The notes under the pieces: model-generated
What the model saw: only the letters and a program-made list of their open reading frames with translations
What the model was told of the DNA's origin: nothing
Database searches by the model: none
Part shown: positions 1-12,440 of the stretch, in pieces
Numbering within the stretch: the first letter of the stretch is position 1
Layout of the letters: each line of letters opens with the position of its first letter
Source of the DNA: Branchiostoma floridae
Lineage: Eukaryota > Chordata > Leptocardii > Amphioxiformes > Branchiostomatidae
Direction: 5' to 3'
DNA: 64,000 nt
Assembly (NCBI RefSeq): GCF_000003815.2
Contig: NC_049986.1
Location: 2,856,992-2,920,991 of the forward strand
Translations under genes and position numbers: made by a program

Positions 1-475
1 TTCAGATTGCTGACATGATAGCCCAAATCGAGTTAAACCAATGGTTGGTAGCATGGCAATAAGCAAATCAACCAATTAGAGAATGGTTGCATGCCTGTCA
101 AATAATTTGCATTGTTATGTCTTTATTTTGCATCTCTATGCTACTCTAAATTGCTACATATTTTCTGTGCATAGCAATTATACTTATATTGAATTTGATC
201 TTATATTGAAAATATAAGAGCCTCAGGGTATATGTAGTTTGGGATATGGGATATGATTATCTAAATCATTATTGTTAGTTTGCCTCATTGCCCTCGTTTT
301 GTTCTGTCATGTCCGCCGCGTAAAATAGGAGTATTCAATTTCATATTCTACTTTCTTATGTTATTAAAGGCTTTAAGCTTCTGTGCTACATTAGATAAAA
401 GTAATTTCAGTATCAGATTGTGTGTAAGTCCCATTCTGTTTACATTATAGCTGCTGTTCCTCCTTTTTTGTGCAG
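1..475. other. Upstream intron sequence of AFMID
   Basis: This AT-rich stretch lies before the first visible AFMID exon and ends in the acceptor at 474-475. I see no exon here carrying the nucleophile motif (GxSxG type) expected upstream in this family, so the 5' part of the gene must lie outside the window. Confidence 0.6.
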
Positions 476-2551
476 GTGCCTTTCTTGTGTCTGGAGTATA
501 TGACGTGACACCACTTGTCAAGACGTATGTTAATGAACCCCTGAAGATGACAGAGTAAGTGAAGAGTCAGTATGTACAGTTTAGGCCACACCAAATTTGT
601 TGCTTCTTGTATTCGTTCAGAAAAAAATTGGACTGACAAGTTGAAAAAATTTTTTGTAAAGGTTTGGCTTAAATAACAAATAACAATAATAACAACAGCC
701 TGATGAGGAGTTTATTGGCACATTTGATGCGTTGAACCCTTTCCTTTGTTTTGTTACTGATGTTCTGAATAAAAGGCATTGTTCTTAGACTGAAATCATG
801 TGTACGTGGCTCTGAATGGTAATATTTACAGGTTTGTCTTGGGATTTGTTTTTTTTTCTTTGAATGGGAAAAAATGGACAGGCAAATCCGAGAAGCAACA
901 AATAAAATTTTGGTGGCCTTAGCCTCTAAGCCTGTCAACTTTCATGATTCAACTAACATGAACTAGGGTACATTCGTAATGTCATTCACAGTTGCTTTCA
1001 GTATATATTAACACAGTAGTAACAAATTGATAGATTGATTGTGCTATTGATAATTGCTTGTTTGTGTGTTGTTAGGGAGGATGCTCGGAGAAACTCACCC
1101 TGCCTATTTACTGATGCTGTTCTGAAAAACCATCCCAGCTGTAAGATTCTAGTTGTTTTTGCAGAGCACGACCCTCCTACGTTTCACAGGCAGTCAAAGG
1201 AGTATACCGAGGTTTGTATTGTTATGTCTTGTCATTACAGTTTCATTACATATTTGTAGAGGAATATCTTTTCTTCGCATTTTCATCAAAGTATTTGCCT
1301 CATCATTAATGGTTATTCTCAACACAATAACTCTAAAGGCATGGGAATATGGTAAAGAAGCTTTTAGATGTGTCAGAATTTAAGTATTTATTTATGCTTC
1401 AAAAGGTTTTATAGGAGTCCTTGCAGCAGATGAGTTATGAAACCTTTTTTTCCTTTTGGAAACAGACAAAAATCAGATGTTCATGCTGATATCATCCATA
1501 AATCAAGTCAATGTGGCCTGTTATGCAGACAATAAGCATATTTCTGGCATTCTCCTACGCAGAGACATCTAACGGCGCCAGCAAACCATCTTTTATTTGA
1601 CAGTGTACTCTGCTATCTCAACCGACACCATCAGTTTCTGTGTGCGTCACCACAAACCAGCTATAAACCAATCAAAGAATAGGCCTTTCAGTTTTCAAAA
1701 GGGATCTCGCACATATAAGGTAAGCTCATTGATATCTATAAGCAAGGCTGTAAGGAACTGATGGTGACGATTGAGATCGCAGAGTACAGACAAGAGGCGG
1801 TTTTCTGGCGCAGTTGAATGTCTCCGCGTAGGAAAATAAGTTCTGGTTCAATTGTAGATAAACTTTCAGTCTCGTATGATATTAGTAATCCAGAGACAAT
1901 CATTTGTGCAACTGTAAGTGTGATATTCGAATTCTTAGATATAGCAGTATTTGAATCATTACATCTGCCCTGATTGTACAAACAGCAGTTAAAGGGACTG
2001 GGTATGGAGGTGTCCTGTGTGGAGATCCCAGACACAGACCACTTCAATGTTGTACATAACCTCGCAGAGGAACAGTACCAACTCACAAAGGTGCAGAAAG
2101 ATTTTTGATACTCTTGTATAAGATTTTTGATACTTTTGTATAAGATTTCTGATACTTTTGTAGAATATTTCTGATACTTTTGTAGAAGATTTCTGATACT
2201 TTTGTAGAATATTTCTGATACTTTTGTATAAGATTTCTGATACTTTTGTAGAAGATTTCTGATACTTTTGTAGAAGATTTCTGATACCTTTGTAGAAGAT
2301 TTCTGATACTTTTGTAGTAGCTTGTTGGGAATGAAAATATTTGCAGTTTCTGGTCATTTGCTCATACTACACTGAATGTAACATTGGCTTAAGTTTTAAT
2401 ACTGCATTATTTTTCTTTGTCTAGGATAAATACAGTAGGTAATTCATGCTCCACAGTAAGTTAGATAGAAATTATAAAAAATACAGGTTATTGGTTTTAT
2501 CACATTTTTGCTTTTGTTTTTCAGATGGTAATTGCGGAAATGACATCTTAA
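476..2551 (+). CDS. AFMID: Kynurenine formamidase (arylformamidase), 3' part, four exons
   Basis: The enzyme hydrolyses N-formylkynurenine to kynurenine and formate in tryptophan catabolism; it is an alpha/beta hydrolase. Visible exons are 476-554, 1076-1211, 1986-2090 and 2525-2551 (TAA). All junctions are GT/AG and phases close, giving about 115 C-terminal residues. Family landmarks are SGVYDVTPLVKTYVNEPL in the first exon, NSPCLF then VVFAEHDPPTFHRQS in the second, and IPDTDHFNVVHNL in the third. By alignment to the family the Asp of AEHD and the His of DTDHF are the acid and base of the Ser-Asp-His triad; the nucleophile Ser lies upstream of the window. The third exon is followed after 8 bases by a 22 bp minisatellite, and its donor (GTGCAG) is weak. 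A candidate AATAAA is at 2573-2578. The identification is firm; the gene is partial only because of the window edge. Confidence 0.9.
584..918. mobile_element. PIF/Harbinger-like MITE, copy 1 of the GGCCACACCAAA family
   Basis: A 335 bp non-coding element in an AFMID intron has inverted ends starting GGCCACACCAAATTT and finishing AAATTTTGGTGGCC. It is flanked by TTA at 581-583 and 919-921. The 3 bp TWA duplication and GGCC ends fit PIF/Harbinger-type MITEs. A related copy is at 24083-24446. Confidence 0.8.
1551..1836. mobile_element. Foldback element with long inverted arms
   Basis: Arms of roughly 100 bp are imperfect inverted repeats. Left landmarks are CCTACGCAGAGACAT and CTGCTATCTCAACCG; the right end carries their reverse complements, reading AACTGATGGTGACGATTGAG then GTCTCCGCGTAGG. 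The core holds CAAACCAGCTATAAACCAAT, which recurs near 3340-3365 in a related repeat. No coding capacity. Just upstream (about 1488-1516) is what looks like an isolated right end of another MITE (ATATCATCCATAAAT then TGTGGCC). Confidence 0.65.
2099..2318 (+). repeat. 22 bp minisatellite, about 10 copies
   Basis: The tandem unit AGATTTCTGATACTTTTGTA plus GA (or TA) is repeated about ten times with few changes. It begins 8 bases after the donor of AFMID exon 1986-2090, so the start of this intron is essentially a satellite. Confidence 0.95.
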
Positions 2552-4383
2552 ACTTGGTACTGATTAGCAGAAAATAAAAAATGAAGAACGTGGACAAAAA
2601 GTTTTGACAGTTTTCTTTAAGTTTTTTTTTCATTTAGAGCGCGAATAAGAACTGCTTGTCAGTTATTTTATTAGTAGCATTAATGACAATGAAGTTTATT
2701 GCATATTCATATCCCAAAGGGGCTAAATATAGTAAGTTTGATGCAAAGAGAATAAGAGAGAATATCTGAGCTCTGATTGGCCAATTATACAGAGCACCCT
2801 GGCCTGACGCAATGTGACAGCCAATAGGAGGCATGCAAAGGGTAATATTTTAAGTAACAGCGGCACCACTCTTTGTCACTTCTTAAAAAATTTTTAATAA
2901 AGTTATTAGAAACCGGATAAATATCGGAGTCTCAGTCTGCATTGATGCATTCCTTATTTGCATAAATAAGAATGTCTATTTGAGCATAGCGAAAAGGGCC
3001 ATTGTTTTGAGTATGATAAGTTCACAGATAATTAGGTCCAGGTTCAAGTCCGGACCTGGACCTAATCCTCTGGATCTGTAGTCTCTACCAGGCTTCGTGG
3101 ATCGGTGGTAGAAATTGGACAAATAGAGTCTATAGTTCGCTAGGGGAGTTAGCCGACCAGAAGAGTATGTTTCCTCACCACAAGGATAATGATTGTACTG
3201 ATCCACGGAGCCTGGTAGAGGCTACTGGATCTTTACCTGAACCTGAATTTTCTCATCCTCCTAACGCCCGGTCCCCAACAGCATTAGCCTATGGGGCCCT
3301 GCTATCTCATGCCCTATCAGTGGTTATTATGATTGTCGCCACAAACCAGCTGTCAACCAATCAGAGAATAGGCTTTTCTTGGGCTTTTTGTTGTGTGTAG
3401 CAAGCTGTCTCGCAAAGGCCGCTGGGACGCTATTAGTCAATCATGTTACGTATTACATGGCTCCATCCTCCTAAGCCCGATCCCCAACCGCTGACTGCCC
3501 ATACAAGGGCAAGCTTATTAATATTTATAAGTAGGGCGGTCCCTAACTGGTCTGAGTGCACAAGATAGCAGAGGTTAACACAAGGCGTTTTGACACGACT
3601 GTGGTCCTTCTGCGTAGGAGAATGGAATTTTCTGTACCGGTACACACCCCAGATTGGTATATCTTGATCAGCTCCATGTTGGAGGAGCCGGCAGACCTGC
3701 ATAACATTACATCATCCACCTTATCACCTCCTCCTTGTTGATGGAATAAAACCATTCATTCATTCATCTAGGATATAGGACAATGATAAAATCTACTACC
3801 ATGCTCTGTGACCACAATATCAGAATCTGCCAAGTTCAGGGAGAAGGTAACTGAACACCTGAGGAGCCAGCAGTAACTGCACAGCACCAGTTCCTGTGTG
3901 TTTTACCCAAACAAGAGGGTTCTTGCCCAGTACTTCTCCAGAACCAGAAATAAACTCAACATTCATTTTCACTTTTCAATACTTTATTAATCTTCATGTC
4001 TTGAGAAATTTTACAACCAAATATAACATTAGATCTGAAAATGATTCTTAAAAGCTTACTGACCTAGTAACCTAAGAAATATGGAAGGTATTCAATATGT
4101 AGGACGATTTACAAATAATTTCTGATTTCATGAATAGGCTGTTATCCAGGTCTTTCGATTATTTTCATCTATAATAAAACCATTACAGTTAACACTCAAT
4201 GGGTGCTGCAACAAAATTAAAAGCTCACTCTATCACTTTGTCACCAACCATTGTTGATGTTGAGTGACTAAAAATGTTGTTGTCAGCAACTAGTGGGAAA
4301 GTTTCGACTGATGATGTTTGGTTGAACAGAGCACGGGTAAAAACATCAAAAGAGGCCATTGCAGCATCAGCAATAAATTCATG
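2552..4383. other. Intergenic region between AFMID and the minus-strand gene, with repeat remnants
   Basis: No host gene was found. About 2960-3080 is an inverted fragment of the hAT-like family seen whole at 11648-12079 and 18301-18714 (shared GGTCCAGGTTC / GGACCTGGACC palindrome). About 3270-3640 resembles the foldback at 1551-1836 (ACAAACCAGCTGTCAACCAA) and holds TTAATATTTATAAG. About 3700-3775 is a LINE-like 3' tail (GGAATAAAACC followed by CATT repeats). A likely poly(A) signal for the minus-strand gene (TTTATT on +) is near 3983. Confidence 0.55.
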
Positions 4384-7300
4384 TCATTTTGACTTCTTGT
4401 CATTTCCCTTTTCCTCTGTGGTAGTCAGCTGTGTGTTGGCATCCTCCAGTGTGGTGTTACTGCTTTCATTGTTACCTGTATTTTGTTGATCAGATACCTT
4501 GTTATCGGATGAGCTGTTTGACTCGGAGTCGCTGGACCACACAGAATGTTGGGGTTTTGTGGTTGTATCTAATGTGTCCTCTGACTGGACACCACCGGCA
4601 GTCCCCTGCAAATATACATGGTAATCCGTAAATTGAGACCTTCATCCGTTAACTCATGCCTCTTAGTTTATGAACAAGCGAAACAAAAACGAACGTTGGG
4701 AAGTACAATTTAAGTCACAACCGATTATCTGTAATATGGACGTCACTGCTGGTTGTGCGTTCCTCACCTTGTCGATAACAGAGACAGCTTCACAATGGCA
4801 CTGGGAAGACGGACTCTTCGGAACAGAGTCAGAGATGTCAGCATTCTCACCTTCATGCTGTACAGGTTTGTCACCAGGGGCCTTGTTCTTGGCCATGTCA
4901 GCAGCTCCCATGGCCAACTGTTGTGTGGTCTTATCTGACTCAGGGCCTTTGTCCGAATGAGGTGAGATAGAAGATTTCGGTTCGTGTTGGGGAGGAGAAG
5001 GATCAGTTAGAGTTGACTGGGGATGAACAGTCGGACTGACAGCTGGCTTCTTATTTGCCGTCCTATTGGCAGGTTTTTGCAATGTCTTGAGCCATTGGAC
5101 GACTAGTCTGCGGCGATGTTCGGACGTCCATGACTTTGCAGCTGCAGAGAGAGGAGGGTGTTTGGAAAAGCTGTTAGCGGACACTTTCGGCAAGGCAGAC
5201 ATCAACAGGGCAGAGCGCTTGACAGACCCACTTTCAGATGTGGCTTGAGATGTTGTTCGACTCATGGTCGCTCTTTTCGCCACTTTTGTGTCAACACGTC
5301 TCTGTGATGTTGTCTCTAGTCCACCAGAACCCTTAGATTTCTCCAAGGGATTTATGTTTGTCTTGGCTTCAACTGGAATACTCTGACTACTGGGGAGATT
5401 CTTCTCAATGACAGTAGACTTCGTCTTGCCAAGGAACCCCTTCACCTCCTTGGTGCTAGTTTCCTTGCTCCCTGTAGTCTCCTTCTTGGCGACGTACTCT
5501 TTGTACGTCTTATCAGCGTTGTACTTCAGCTTGGCCTTAAGCTTGTCTTGGCGTCTTCTGTTTTCCTTAAGCTCACGGTCCAATTTAGCACAAAAATCAG
5601 ACCAAACGGTGTAAGGCTTTATGTTAGAGCTGGTGTCAAGTTCACTCTGGTTTTTCGTGTCATCGGATGTCGTCTCTTCTAACTCAACATGTGATGAGAT
5701 CTGATTAGTTGATGTGTTCCCGTCTATGTTATCTTGATCAGTTGAGGGTGTTGCAGGGGTGGACGGACTAAACGTGAACGTAATTTGATGTGGTGGTGAT
5801 TTGGTCTCTTTCATAGCAGAATGCTTTCGTTCATCACGCTCTGAGAACGAGGAAGAGGAGGTGGTGCTTCTTGAGGTAGATTTCTTCCGACCAGACGTCG
5901 TGTGCTTCTTCTTGTGACGCTTACGATGTCTTGAGTAGGGTCGCCACTCATCTGAGGAGGACTCGTCTGAGGCAACTTCCTTTTGTCCATGAACTGGTCG
6001 TGTTTTCTTCTTGCTCGCCTTGGTATCTTTTGTCAGGTTGGGTACGTCCTGTGAAAGGAAGATATGGTGCATGTAGTATAGTCCTTCCAACACAACCAAA
6101 TACAAGTAGTACTCACTTCCAACGTTTCGGTGTCTATCAGACACTATCGGGGTAGAATTGCTGAATCTACTTCTCATTGCTACGAATAGCCAATGTAGGT
6201 GGCGCTGCAGCTTTGAGAATGCCTTCCCAACCGTACAGTGACTCAGTTTGTATCCCCCTCTTCTCAGCGCCACCTACATCGGCTTTAAGTAGCAATGAGA
6301 AGCTTACTAGTAAATCCAGCCATTCTACACTGATGATGTGCAAACACCTTCCCTTGTAGGTCCGAGCCTCTTCTTCTTCTTCTTTGAAAGCCCACATTCT
6401 TCATGTAGAATATTATGGCTTTTTGTGGTGCGCATACGCGTCGGTTTACTTCTGTCTTATCAACTATGATCCGTTACACATTAGTCCATTTACCATGCCT
6501 GGTCCATCACCATTTGGAGCCTTGGGTATCTCTTGTTATTGCACTGGTATAGAGTAGGCTACTTTATGAAGATAAACCACCAAACAAAATGAAACAAAGA
6601 GAAATATATATACTAGTGCTTACTCTTTCTTCATCCTGAGTTGCTTGTTTTTCATTGCGTTTGTCCACCACAGATGGAGGGCTGGCACCTGCACAAAAAC
6701 GATACCCAGTTGAGCAGGTGACTAGTTCATGATGTTCACGAAACGCACTTTTCTGACAGAAGAAGAGGAGCTCGTCTCATCACATTTTATAAAATAGTTT
6801 ATGACATTATTGATATACCATCAAATCAATACCTCAAACCTTCCCAACGTCGCACTAGAGGAAGCCACAACTTTAAGTACTAACAAATCTCTGCTAAGGC
6901 CGACGTAACATTTCCAAAACGGGGCCCGACCGGGCAGCTTTCGCGATCAGGAACGAAAAGTATGATATAAAAGACGCCAAACTACACAAGAAGTAATTAA
7001 AGAGAAAAGTCGTGGGCATTTCTACTCTATATGTATTTTCGTTTCCACAAACAGCCCGGCCGGGCCCCGGTTTGAAAATGTGACGTAAGCCTAATAAGGA
7101 CTTTTTTCCCTTTTTTTTTACAACTAGGGATTGTAATCAACTGCCTGGCCACATTGTACAAGCCAAACTAACTTCAGGCGTTTTTTGGAACAGGCATAGC
7201 CTGAGTACCATCCTCCGCGCTTACTGCTTGCTTAAGGACGACCGTCGGGCGCCGACTACCATCCTCCGTAGTGTCACCGTTGGATTAATAAAGAAGAAGA

Positions 7301-8326
7301 AGAAGAAGACCTTTATTGTACATTCATACCCACTGGGTTTAGTACAGGTCACAACAAATGATACAACATGATATAATGATACAATGAATCTACACTACTC
7401 AAGGATCGTATTCTACTGCGTACATTCGGCTTCTTCTCGTTTCTTTGTGATATTGAAAATGTAAGAACAGATATGCTTTATAAGTAAAGGCTTGTCTAGA
7501 TTCATAAGGAATATAAATTTTCTATATTACTTAGTTGTATGAAGTGGGGGAACATGGATTCTATTAGTCTGTAGAGTTCAGCTCTCTCTTTCTTGTACAA
7601 ACTACATTCTACTACAAAATGGTGTTCGTCTTCTAACTTATCTAGACTGCAGTATCTACATATTCGTTGTTCTAGAGGAGTGCGGTTATGTCTTCCGGTT
7701 TCGATGTGTAATTTGTGGCAACTGACTCGTAGTTTTGTGACGGCCGTCCTGTGCCGAATATGTCAATATCCAGGTATTGTTCCACATTAATGCTTTCGCT
7801 TCCTGTGTGTGGTTAGCAAGCGAAAGTATTGCTAGCGGTCACTACGGAGGATGGTAGTCGGACCCGACGGTCGGCCTTAAGCAAGCAGTAAGCACGGAGG
7901 ATCCTTGTTGTTGTCTTCAAAGTAAAGCTGACTATCAACACAAAAGGCTCCCTTGGATCCTTGTCGGTGGTTGGTTCTGTCACAGCCTGCTTGAAAATCC
8001 TATGGCATGAAAATCGTACGACGATCGCACTACGAATGAGACTGTGCATTTGACGAGGAGGAACAGAAGGAAATGTCGTTAGTTCAGACGGATTCCTGTC
8101 AGTACCTGCCACGCGGAAGTCTCAAAAGTCCTAATCGTGGGACTTATGCATTGCTGTTGCGTAACACATACAGAAAAAAATGACAAACATTACCTGCTTC
8201 TTCAGTATGTTGTGTTGTTGCGTTGTTGTCATGGTCGTATCTCCGTTTCGTCAACGTTTTCGCCAAAGTAGCAGCTTCATTCGCCCAGCGGGAGGCATAC
8301 TTCTTCTTATTTACCGATCGTGGCAT
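4384..8326 (-). CDS. Unrecognised basic, Ser/Thr-rich, probably nuclear protein; four exons
   Basis: I do not recognise the family. The proposed exons on the minus strand are 8326-8194 (starts MPRSVNKKKYASRW), about 6682-6624, 6048-4768 and 4605-4384 (ends KGNDKKSK, stop TGA). With these boundaries the coding length is 1695 nt (564 aa plus stop). Two candidate acceptors lie 7 nt apart before exon 2 (exon starting at 6689 or 6682). Only the inner one keeps the frame open from exon 1, so that junction needs a transcript. The product looks largely disordered: Ser/Thr runs, a basic cluster RHRKRHKKKH about 70-100 residues into the third exon's vicinity (nuclear-signal-like), many Lys/Glu repeats, and an acidic Ser-rich C-terminus (SSDSESNSSSDNK). 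No membrane segment or enzymatic motif was seen. The long open exon 3 on this strand, with good splice signals at both ends, is the main evidence that the gene is real. Confidence 0.6.
6172..6306. repeat. Hairpin-forming inverted repeat in intron 2 of the basic-protein gene
   Basis: CTTCTCATTGCTAC near 6170 and GTAGCAATGAGAAG near 6290 pair, as do TGTAGGTGGCGCT and AGCGCCACCTACA inside them. The whole can fold as one imperfect hairpin of about 135 bases and looks like a short MITE. Confidence 0.75.
6898..7091. mobile_element. Short PIF/Harbinger-like MITE with GC-rich arms
   Basis: A 194 bp element with inverted arms of about 35 bp (left ACGGGGCCCGACCGGGC, right GCCCGGCCGGGCCCCGG) is flanked by TAA at 6895-6897 and 7092-7094. 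It begins GGCC and ends GCC. It lies in the first intron of the basic-protein gene. Confidence 0.75.
7206..7902. mobile_element. Composite element with about 65 bp inverted arms around a LINE-tail-like core
   Basis: Left arm 7206-7273 (ACCATCCTCCGCGCTTACTG then GACCGTCGGGC) is the inverse of right arm 7840-7902 (GACGGTCGGCCTTAAGCAAG). The core begins with a GAAGAAGAAG run then CTTTATTGTACATTC, like the reverse complement of a retroposon 3' tail. No long ORF. Confidence 0.65.
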
Positions 8327-9840
8327 CTTAACACATCACAATATATGTACTTGCAACGACTTCGTGAGTGTTATAAGAGCGTTACTTGAAAGATGCGCGT
8401 TTTGTGTCGAACTTAGAACTTGTGTTCATGTTTTTCAATCGTCGTCAAGAGCAACGTCAATCGTGTTCTCGAACATTACACATCAGGATAATGCCGTGTT
8501 CCACAACTGTGTAGCCATAAAAAAGAACAGACACACAGCTCATCAGGGGAGTTTGTATGAATCAATCTTTATAAAAAAAGGATAGATATTAGAGCCAAGG
8601 ATAGGATTAGAGCCAAATTCAGGTCGCACGTTAGAACTAAACTCTAAAAACAGGTGAAAACGATGAAAAATCTGGAACCAAACGTTATATTCTTTTTCTT
8701 TTCTTATTCGATGAAAAATCTGGAACCAAACATATTCTTTATTTCCGTTTCGTCACAAAGAGCTTCAAGTTATTTAGATACCGTCACAAAGAGCTTCAAG
8801 TTGTTTAGAAACCGCCACAAAGAGCTTTAAGTTGGTTAGATACCAATCCGTTGCGAGACTACACAACTATAAAACAACTCAAACCTAGCAAACGTGTGAT
8901 CCAGGACAATGAAGATATGACCTTGGTGCTGAAAATAGTGATGTAATACTGCCTTCCGTTACTGATTGGATGCTTCTTCATTTGGGCACCTCAACACCAA
9001 TGGATGCGTCCGAAAATGATTCTATCGGATTGGTAGAGTTCTTTTCCACAACCAATACATCTTCGCTTTGCTTACTTTTGCAACATAACTGTTGATCTGA
9101 ATGCCTTCTGATCTCTATTTTCTATATTCATCAATATTCCAGAACTATGTCATCTTTAAAGGGGAAACTCTGATGGGAAGGTTGCAGAACATAACAGATT
9201 TTAGTAGGGCTTTCAAGGGACAAATTCTTTTTTTTTTTACTATTTTGTCTCTCAGACTGCGTATTTGATCTCTTCCAAGACTAGTGCTAGTGTGTTAACT
9301 CTATGCACTTGTCCGACAAGGCTTAATTCAGCTTTGTCCGAGACCAAAGTTCATATTTGTAATGTATTATATCAAATAATAATAATTAGAAATAGCCAAC
9401 ACAAGTATTAGAGTAGAATATTGTTCATAACTGCCCATTGTCACTTATATATCTACTATGTTTATACCATGTACTTGCAATTAGCCCTTGGGCACGAACT
9501 TGCAAATAAACTTTTTCTATATTCATCGTATTCTTCTCTGCGTTGTCTACTAGTCTACTAGCACAAGTTCTACAAAAAGTTCAGGATAAATTTTAGTGCA
9601 TCATGTATAAACAATTCAGACATTGACTCCAGTATATGCCATTAGACAATTTTAATGCAGAATCACACAATTATATATACAATGGATACAAATGTGATTG
9701 TTAGTCGAGACAAGAGTATACATTTCAGTGTAACATTACCTGAGATACTAAAAGTACATCCCCACAGAAATGCTGCCAAAGGTACAGTTGTAAACAGAGT
9801 ACTATCTAATAAAACATATTAATTAAAACTTTTATTATCG
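8327..9840. other. Upstream flank of the basic-protein gene and LINE-tail remnant
   Basis: No gene was found. About 8745-8845 holds three tandem copies of a roughly 34 bp unit containing GTCACAAAGAGCTTCAAGTT. About 9460-9515 (GTACTTGCAATTAGCCCTTG, then CAAATAAAC) matches 51305-51350 and resembles a non-LTR retrotransposon 3' tail. Confidence 0.5.
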
Positions 9841-12440
9841 TTTAACTTGTAAAATCAAACATGGTATAAAAACAAATTTTCTTTTCCAACAGGATATACA
9901 TTCCCACTTCATTGTTGCCAGTTTGTTGTGTCATCAAAAACACAAGAAAAATTGTTCAAAATCTTCGTAGTTCCCAAATTTGATATCAGTTTGACATCAT
10001 ATGTAATGGACTTATTTTGATGAGAATGCTGCAAAAGTAAGGGGGTATTTCTCTGTATTGTTTAGAATACCTTTAAGTTAGTAATCTTGCACGCCTTGTT
10101 ATTTCCACATTCAGTTGGCTGGCAAACTCTGAGGCTATGAACTGTAAAGGAGTGAAGAAAACTCTGAATACTAACATGAACAAAATAAAAAATAATGCTA
10201 ATTCCAAACTGTGCTATTTATAACAATGTTCGTCAAAACTCAGGGAGATGCACAGTTGACAATGCAAAAAGTCATTCTTGGATTTATTGTCCTTCCATGT
10301 TTCTAAAAAAAATCCTGAAATTTGAAGAATTTGGCAGTATGTTTTTTTTCAGGGACAATTTCAGGACATAAATTTCAGCCTATCAAGGATCCATAGGAAA
10401 GACAAAATAAAAATCACTTCTCAATCAAAAATGTACTCACGAGTGACTATAAAACCATCATCATCTGTTGTCGTCTTGGTTACATATAAACTTACAAATA
10501 CACAAAAGACTTGCAAATCTGTACAACAGTGAGTTAAACACTACTGGTTACCACTGGTTTCAAAGGCAGTTGTCAGTTTGTTAGTTACAGCTTCAGTTTT
10601 CCATGGTGATATCTTCTTCATCGAAAAAAGTACACTGTTCCGGTTAGAATCATGTGAAAGTATATTTTGACACACACTATTTTCCATTTTCATCAGCTAT
10701 TATATTAGAAACGTGAATTTCTGTGTGCTGCCAAAGTGGTGAAATGGTGTATTGCAGAAAACACGTGCAAAGACATACTACCTTCAGTTATAACACAAAA
10801 CTTTTACATTAGGTTTCATTACAAAGCATTCCACTAAAAAAGTGTTCACATGTTACAAATGAACAATAAAAAACATCTGATTATATTACACTTTAAAAAA
10901 ACATACGAATGCAGTTTTCTTTGTTGTTGTTGAGTTTCCCCTGTACAGAGCACACACAGTTCTCACTTACTAGAAAGTATTTCTTACTGATGCCTCCACT
11001 ACATGTACTCGACAAGGAATGGCATACAAACTAACAGCATGTTAGAAGGAAAGTTTACATAAATTTTTCCATGTATGTGTCTTCCTATGGACTTTGTCTG
11101 ACAGCCGTTCTTGAGCAATACTTTACCTACACTTTCTAAAGCGATGATGATGCAAGAATTTAACTATAGAAATGCTTATACAGATGCAGTAACACTAATT
11201 TTGCTACCCTACTATTAGAGAGGTGGGGACTGAACAGCTACTTATCTAGACATTATAGATTGTACACTTGTGATTACTTCTGGTCCTGTTGTATTCAAAA
11301 ACACATGCATCTTGGAGACATTTCTAAAACTCCTGAATATAAATGGACTAGAAAGAGCTTATGAAGGATAACTACTAGCTACTGTACGTTAACATGAACC
11401 TCTAGCGTACATACAACACGAGCATGGCGGCCATTTTGAACCACCCGTGTGTCTGCAAGGGGTGCTGTGACATCCACACGGATTTGTCCACACAGGATGT
11501 GATGATGTCAGCATAAGCTGTGATGACATCTACACAGACCTTGCCTGCAGCTTCAAGGCCTAAAAAATAATATGGTAAACAGGTTAAATATATCGTATGA
11601 TATATCTCAAAACCAATCACACAGGGTATGCTAGGTTTGATCAGAAGTAGGGGTGGGTACTGGTACAGAAAATTCAGGTACAGGTACGGTCCAGGTCCAG
11701 AGGATCAGGTCTAGGTCCGGACCTGAACCTGGACCTAATCATCTGTGAAAATTTGTGAATGGGGGATACGTAAAACAATAGTCTATTTTGCTAAAGGATT
11801 CTGTTTGGTGGAGTATTCGACGTCCATTGGCATTTTCAAATCCTATCACTATGTAAACAATACTGACTGCCTTCGTTTTAGACTAAGTTTGACAGTAGTA
11901 GAAACTTGGTAGAAATAAATAAATTATCAACTGTCCTCTATCCTCTACTTTTGATAATCTGTTCATTTTTTATTCGGTCTAACATCAGGTCCAATGAATT
12001 TTTTCAGTCTTTTTCTGGATTGGTCAAACAGGAAAAAAACTGGTTTTGTACCGGTACATCGTACTGATACCCACTTCTAATCAAAAGCATTTTCACCAGC
12101 AGCTAAAAATCGTTGTCTGGCAAGGAAAAAAGTCCAAACTATTCCCGCAAAAAGGGTGCCTCTTTGGTGATAAATCTCAAACTGTGTAAAAAGATGTGCT
12201 GAGAGAAAAGCTGTTCTATTAAATGCTGGAACTACATTTGTACATGCACCACCACAGGAAGGCTACGTGGAACATATGAGATACTCACAACAAGTTTTCT
12301 ATACCAGGGGTGACTGGTGTTTTATCTGGCCTACTTGAAAGAATGCTGAGCTGTTTCATAAAAGAAAATCATAAATACCAAATTCTCTGTAGAAAGTGCT
12401 GAATCTACTTATTAATTTGGAATGCGTAATGTGAGAGACC
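9841..12440. other. Non-coding stretch downstream of FLOT1
   Basis: This AT-rich region has only short unconvincing ORFs. It could include FLOT1 3' UTR, but I see no decisive end signal; apart from the hAT-like element at 11648-12079 nothing is recognisable. Confidence 0.4.
11648..12079. mobile_element. hAT-like MITE, copy 1 of the TAGGGGTGGGTAC family
   Basis: A 432 bp non-coding element begins TAGGGGTGGGTAC and ends GATACCCACTTCTA. Flanking octamers ATCAGAAG (11640-11647) and ATCAAAAG (12080-12087) match at 7 of 8 positions, as expected of an aged 8 bp hAT target duplication. Internal GGTCCAGG / CCTGGACC palindromes are shared with 18301-18714. Confidence 0.8.

Noticed and set aside
2099-2318. 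CRISPR-like or other regular array
   Set aside because: Units are directly abutting with no spacers, in an animal genome; it is a minisatellite.
4663-6273. Single 536-codon minus-strand frame as a complete intronless gene
   Set aside because: Both ends run past good splice signals (acceptor before 6048, donor after 4768), and the residues beyond them read like intron. Treated as exon 3 of a four-exon gene.
11402-11620. Additional 3' FLOT1 exon
   Set aside because: The minus-strand frame has no similarity to flotillin. The exon at 13139-12951 already ends at the expected place with an in-frame stop.
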